Part shown: one piece after another, positions 40,718-41,777 of the stretch
How the letters are laid out: every line of letters begins with the position of its first letter
How positions within the stretch are numbered: position 1 is the first letter of the stretch
Notes under the pieces: model-generated
The model's input: the letters and a program-made list of their open reading frames with translations, nothing else
What the model was told of the DNA's origin: nothing
The model's database searches: none
Assembly: GCA_002173415.2 (NCBI GenBank)
Contig: NHNK02000023.1
Span: 1 to 41,777, forward strand
Origin: Marinomonas agarivorans
GTDB lineage: Bacteria; Pseudomonadota; Gammaproteobacteria; Pseudomonadales; Marinomonadaceae
Reading direction: 5' to 3'
DNA: 41,777 bases
Position numbers and translations under genes: made by a program

Positions 40718-40837
40718 TTTTCTCCAACCATTAAGAAATAAACACGTATAAAACGGGCAAATTAGATCATAGAAAAAAGGAAAAGAGAATGATTATTAAG
40801 TTCACCTTTAATATTATTGATTTAAGTCCTTAAAACA

Positions 40838-41626
40838 TTACTTGTAGGCAATGTTTTGTTCGCTGGCAAAATGAAATCTTGTCACTTCGCCACCTTTAAC
40901 CTGTGGTAATACATCTGCATCAAATGTCACTGCCACAGGCGGAAACTCACGTTTTAAAAAGGCAGAGTAAACACGATGACCCAATACAGATAAATTGATT
41001 GTAAGTGGAATCGTGAGCTTTGCTGTGTTTTGTGGACGAATGACAGTTGGAATGGCACTTCCCTCACCTAAGGTTTTATCTTCTGCCTTAAATTGATAGC
41101 TCAATCTATTGAGTTTTACGCCAAACACATTGGGGTTCTTCACCTGCAATGTTAACTCAATTTTAGCACGTTTTAGATTGGCTGATTTGAGCGTCAGTTG
41201 CTGAAGTTTCACCTTTGGCATCTGTGGAATAGGCAATGTGCCACTGAAGCTTACAGGACGAGCTAGATTACCAATAACGGGGAGTTGTAGATTTACTTGC
41301 CCTTGAATTGTGTACTCGACCTCTGTTTGATTCGATAAATCACTCAAACTTTTAATCATGTCTTTACTCTTCAACGTGACAGGCAAATACACTAATTTAC
41401 CGCTTTGTGCTGGAATAGTCAGTGTTGAGTCTGGCTGTTGAATGTTGGCGACTGCGCGTTGATTTGTTATTAATTCCAAATCAAATCCTGCTGTTTTTAA
41501 GGCAAATGGATTTGCATTGTTAATCTTGAGACCTACTCGCAATGTGATCGACTCAGTCGATAACTTCGTAATTTCTGTTTTTGCAATCGTTACGGTTGGT
41601 TTTTTTACTGCTAATTTTTGCGGCAA
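40838..41626 (-). CDS. LEA14-like (LEA type 2) lipoprotein, 5' end lost
   Basis: The TTG-start frame gives 262 residues with two WHy/LEA14 repeats (PF03168). Visible are VGLKINNANPFALKTAGFDLEL and VKNPNVFGVKLNRLSYQFKA, the family NPxx pattern in each. The frame remains open upstream and reads GVVLTTACSLLPQK, with a Cys at 41633-41635 that looks like a lipobox (weak, T at -3) of a lipoprotein signal. The start of that signal peptide is missing: 24 bases upstream (41659) the sequence becomes the insertion sequence end. The gene was therefore probably a lipoprotein and is now truncated; any start in use would be TTG 41626 or a rare codon. Confidence 0.65.
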   Translation of the reverse strand: MPQKLAVKKPTVTIAKTEITKLSTESITLRVGLKINNANPFALKTAGFDLELITNQRAVANIQQPDSTLTIPAQSGKLVYLPVTLKSKDMIKSLSDLSNQTEVEYTIQGQVNLQLPVIGNLARPVSFSGTLPIPQMPKVKLQQLTLKSANLKRAKIELTLQVKNPNVFGVKLNRLSYQFKAEDKTLGEGSAIPTVIRPQNTAKLTIPLTINLSVLGHRVYSAFLKREFPPVAVTFDADVLPQVKGGEVTRFHFASEQNIAYK

Positions 41627-41658
41627 AAGCGAGCAGGCTGTCGTCAGTACTACCCCAA

Positions 41659-41777
41659 TTAGTCCTCCCTGAATAATGGCGTTTCAAGCAAGAAGCGCCA
41701 CACGATTTTTAGATCTTTCCAGTGGCAAAACTATTTTCAGCCATAATGGTCTTACAAATTGTCTAAAATAGTGGGCA
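41659..41777 (-). mobile_element. 3' end of an insertion sequence (right copy, inverted)
   Basis: Reverse complement of positions 3-121, with one difference (41695 versus 85). It has the same hairpin (41678-41699, one G-U pair) and the same terminal GGGAGGACTAA. It abuts the truncated LEA14-like gene at 41658. Confidence 0.7.
41684..41777 (-). pseudogene. transposase C-terminus (right copy), cut by the window edge
   Basis: Minus-strand open frame from the window edge to the TGA at 41686-41684, encoding the same peptide as positions 1-96, with one Phe-to-Leu change near the end (VAFLA versus VALLA). The stop codon is in the same frame as the downstream LEA14 frame. Confidence 0.55.

Overview
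The window looks like a chromosomal contig from a marine gammaproteobacterium, most likely Marinomonas or a close Oceanospirillales relative. This is an inference from low G+C, gammaproteobacterial gene neighbours (arsC-wrbA-DUF2069; cysI-DUF934; nfuA) and a TAXI-type TRAP transporter. I see no rRNA, tRNA, CRISPR array or phage module. Coding density is high and nearly all genes are ordinary core or near-core genes.

Ends: positions 3-121 and 41659-41777 are inverted copies of one 119-bp sequence with a single difference. Each copy holds the last ~31 codons of a reading frame, its stop codon and a short tail, so both ends are read as the 3' end of the same insertion sequence pointing inward. 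The right copy abuts, and appears to have cut, the 5' end of an LEA14-like lipoprotein gene.

Region 1 (0.2-5.6 kb): YdcZ-type permease and GNAT acetyltransferase (+), then PF10118 metal-dependent hydrolase, HtpG chaperone with a possible sigma-32 promoter, and an O-methyltransferase (-). Region 2 (5.6-14.8 kb, all -): DUF599 membrane protein, PyrC, LTA-synthase-like sulfatase (overlapping pyrC), DeaD RNA helicase, an SDR, an AI-2E family permease and exonuclease I. Region 3 (14.9-19.1 kb, +): YchJ-like SEC-C protein and a TAXI TRAP transporter (binding protein, two hairpins, fused permease). Region 4 (19.1-24.9 kb, -): a Cache chemoreceptor, class I fumarase and a 649-residue coiled-coil protein with one DUF2786 domain and two further related C-terminal modules, which is the most unusual gene here. 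Region 5 (25-29.7 kb, +): SMP-30 protein, ProS, then the arsC-wrbA-DUF2069 operon. Region 6 (29.8-38.2 kb): a CysB-like regulator divergent from a TSUP sulfur-anion exporter, DAHP synthase, an autotransporter, NfuA, and sulfite reductase with its DUF934 partner. Region 7 (38.3-41.7 kb): a CPA2 antiporter lacking its RCK domain, a di-haem cytochrome c peroxidase and the truncated LEA14 lipoprotein.

Themes: assimilatory sulfur metabolism and Fe-S supply (CysB-like, TSUP, CysI, DUF934, NfuA), stress and RNA handling (HtpG, DeaD), and organic-acid uptake and sensing (TAXI transporter, chemoreceptor and fumarase side by side). No clear new multi-gene system was found. The best candidates for something undescribed are the DUF2786-repeat protein and the IS-bounded structure of the window.
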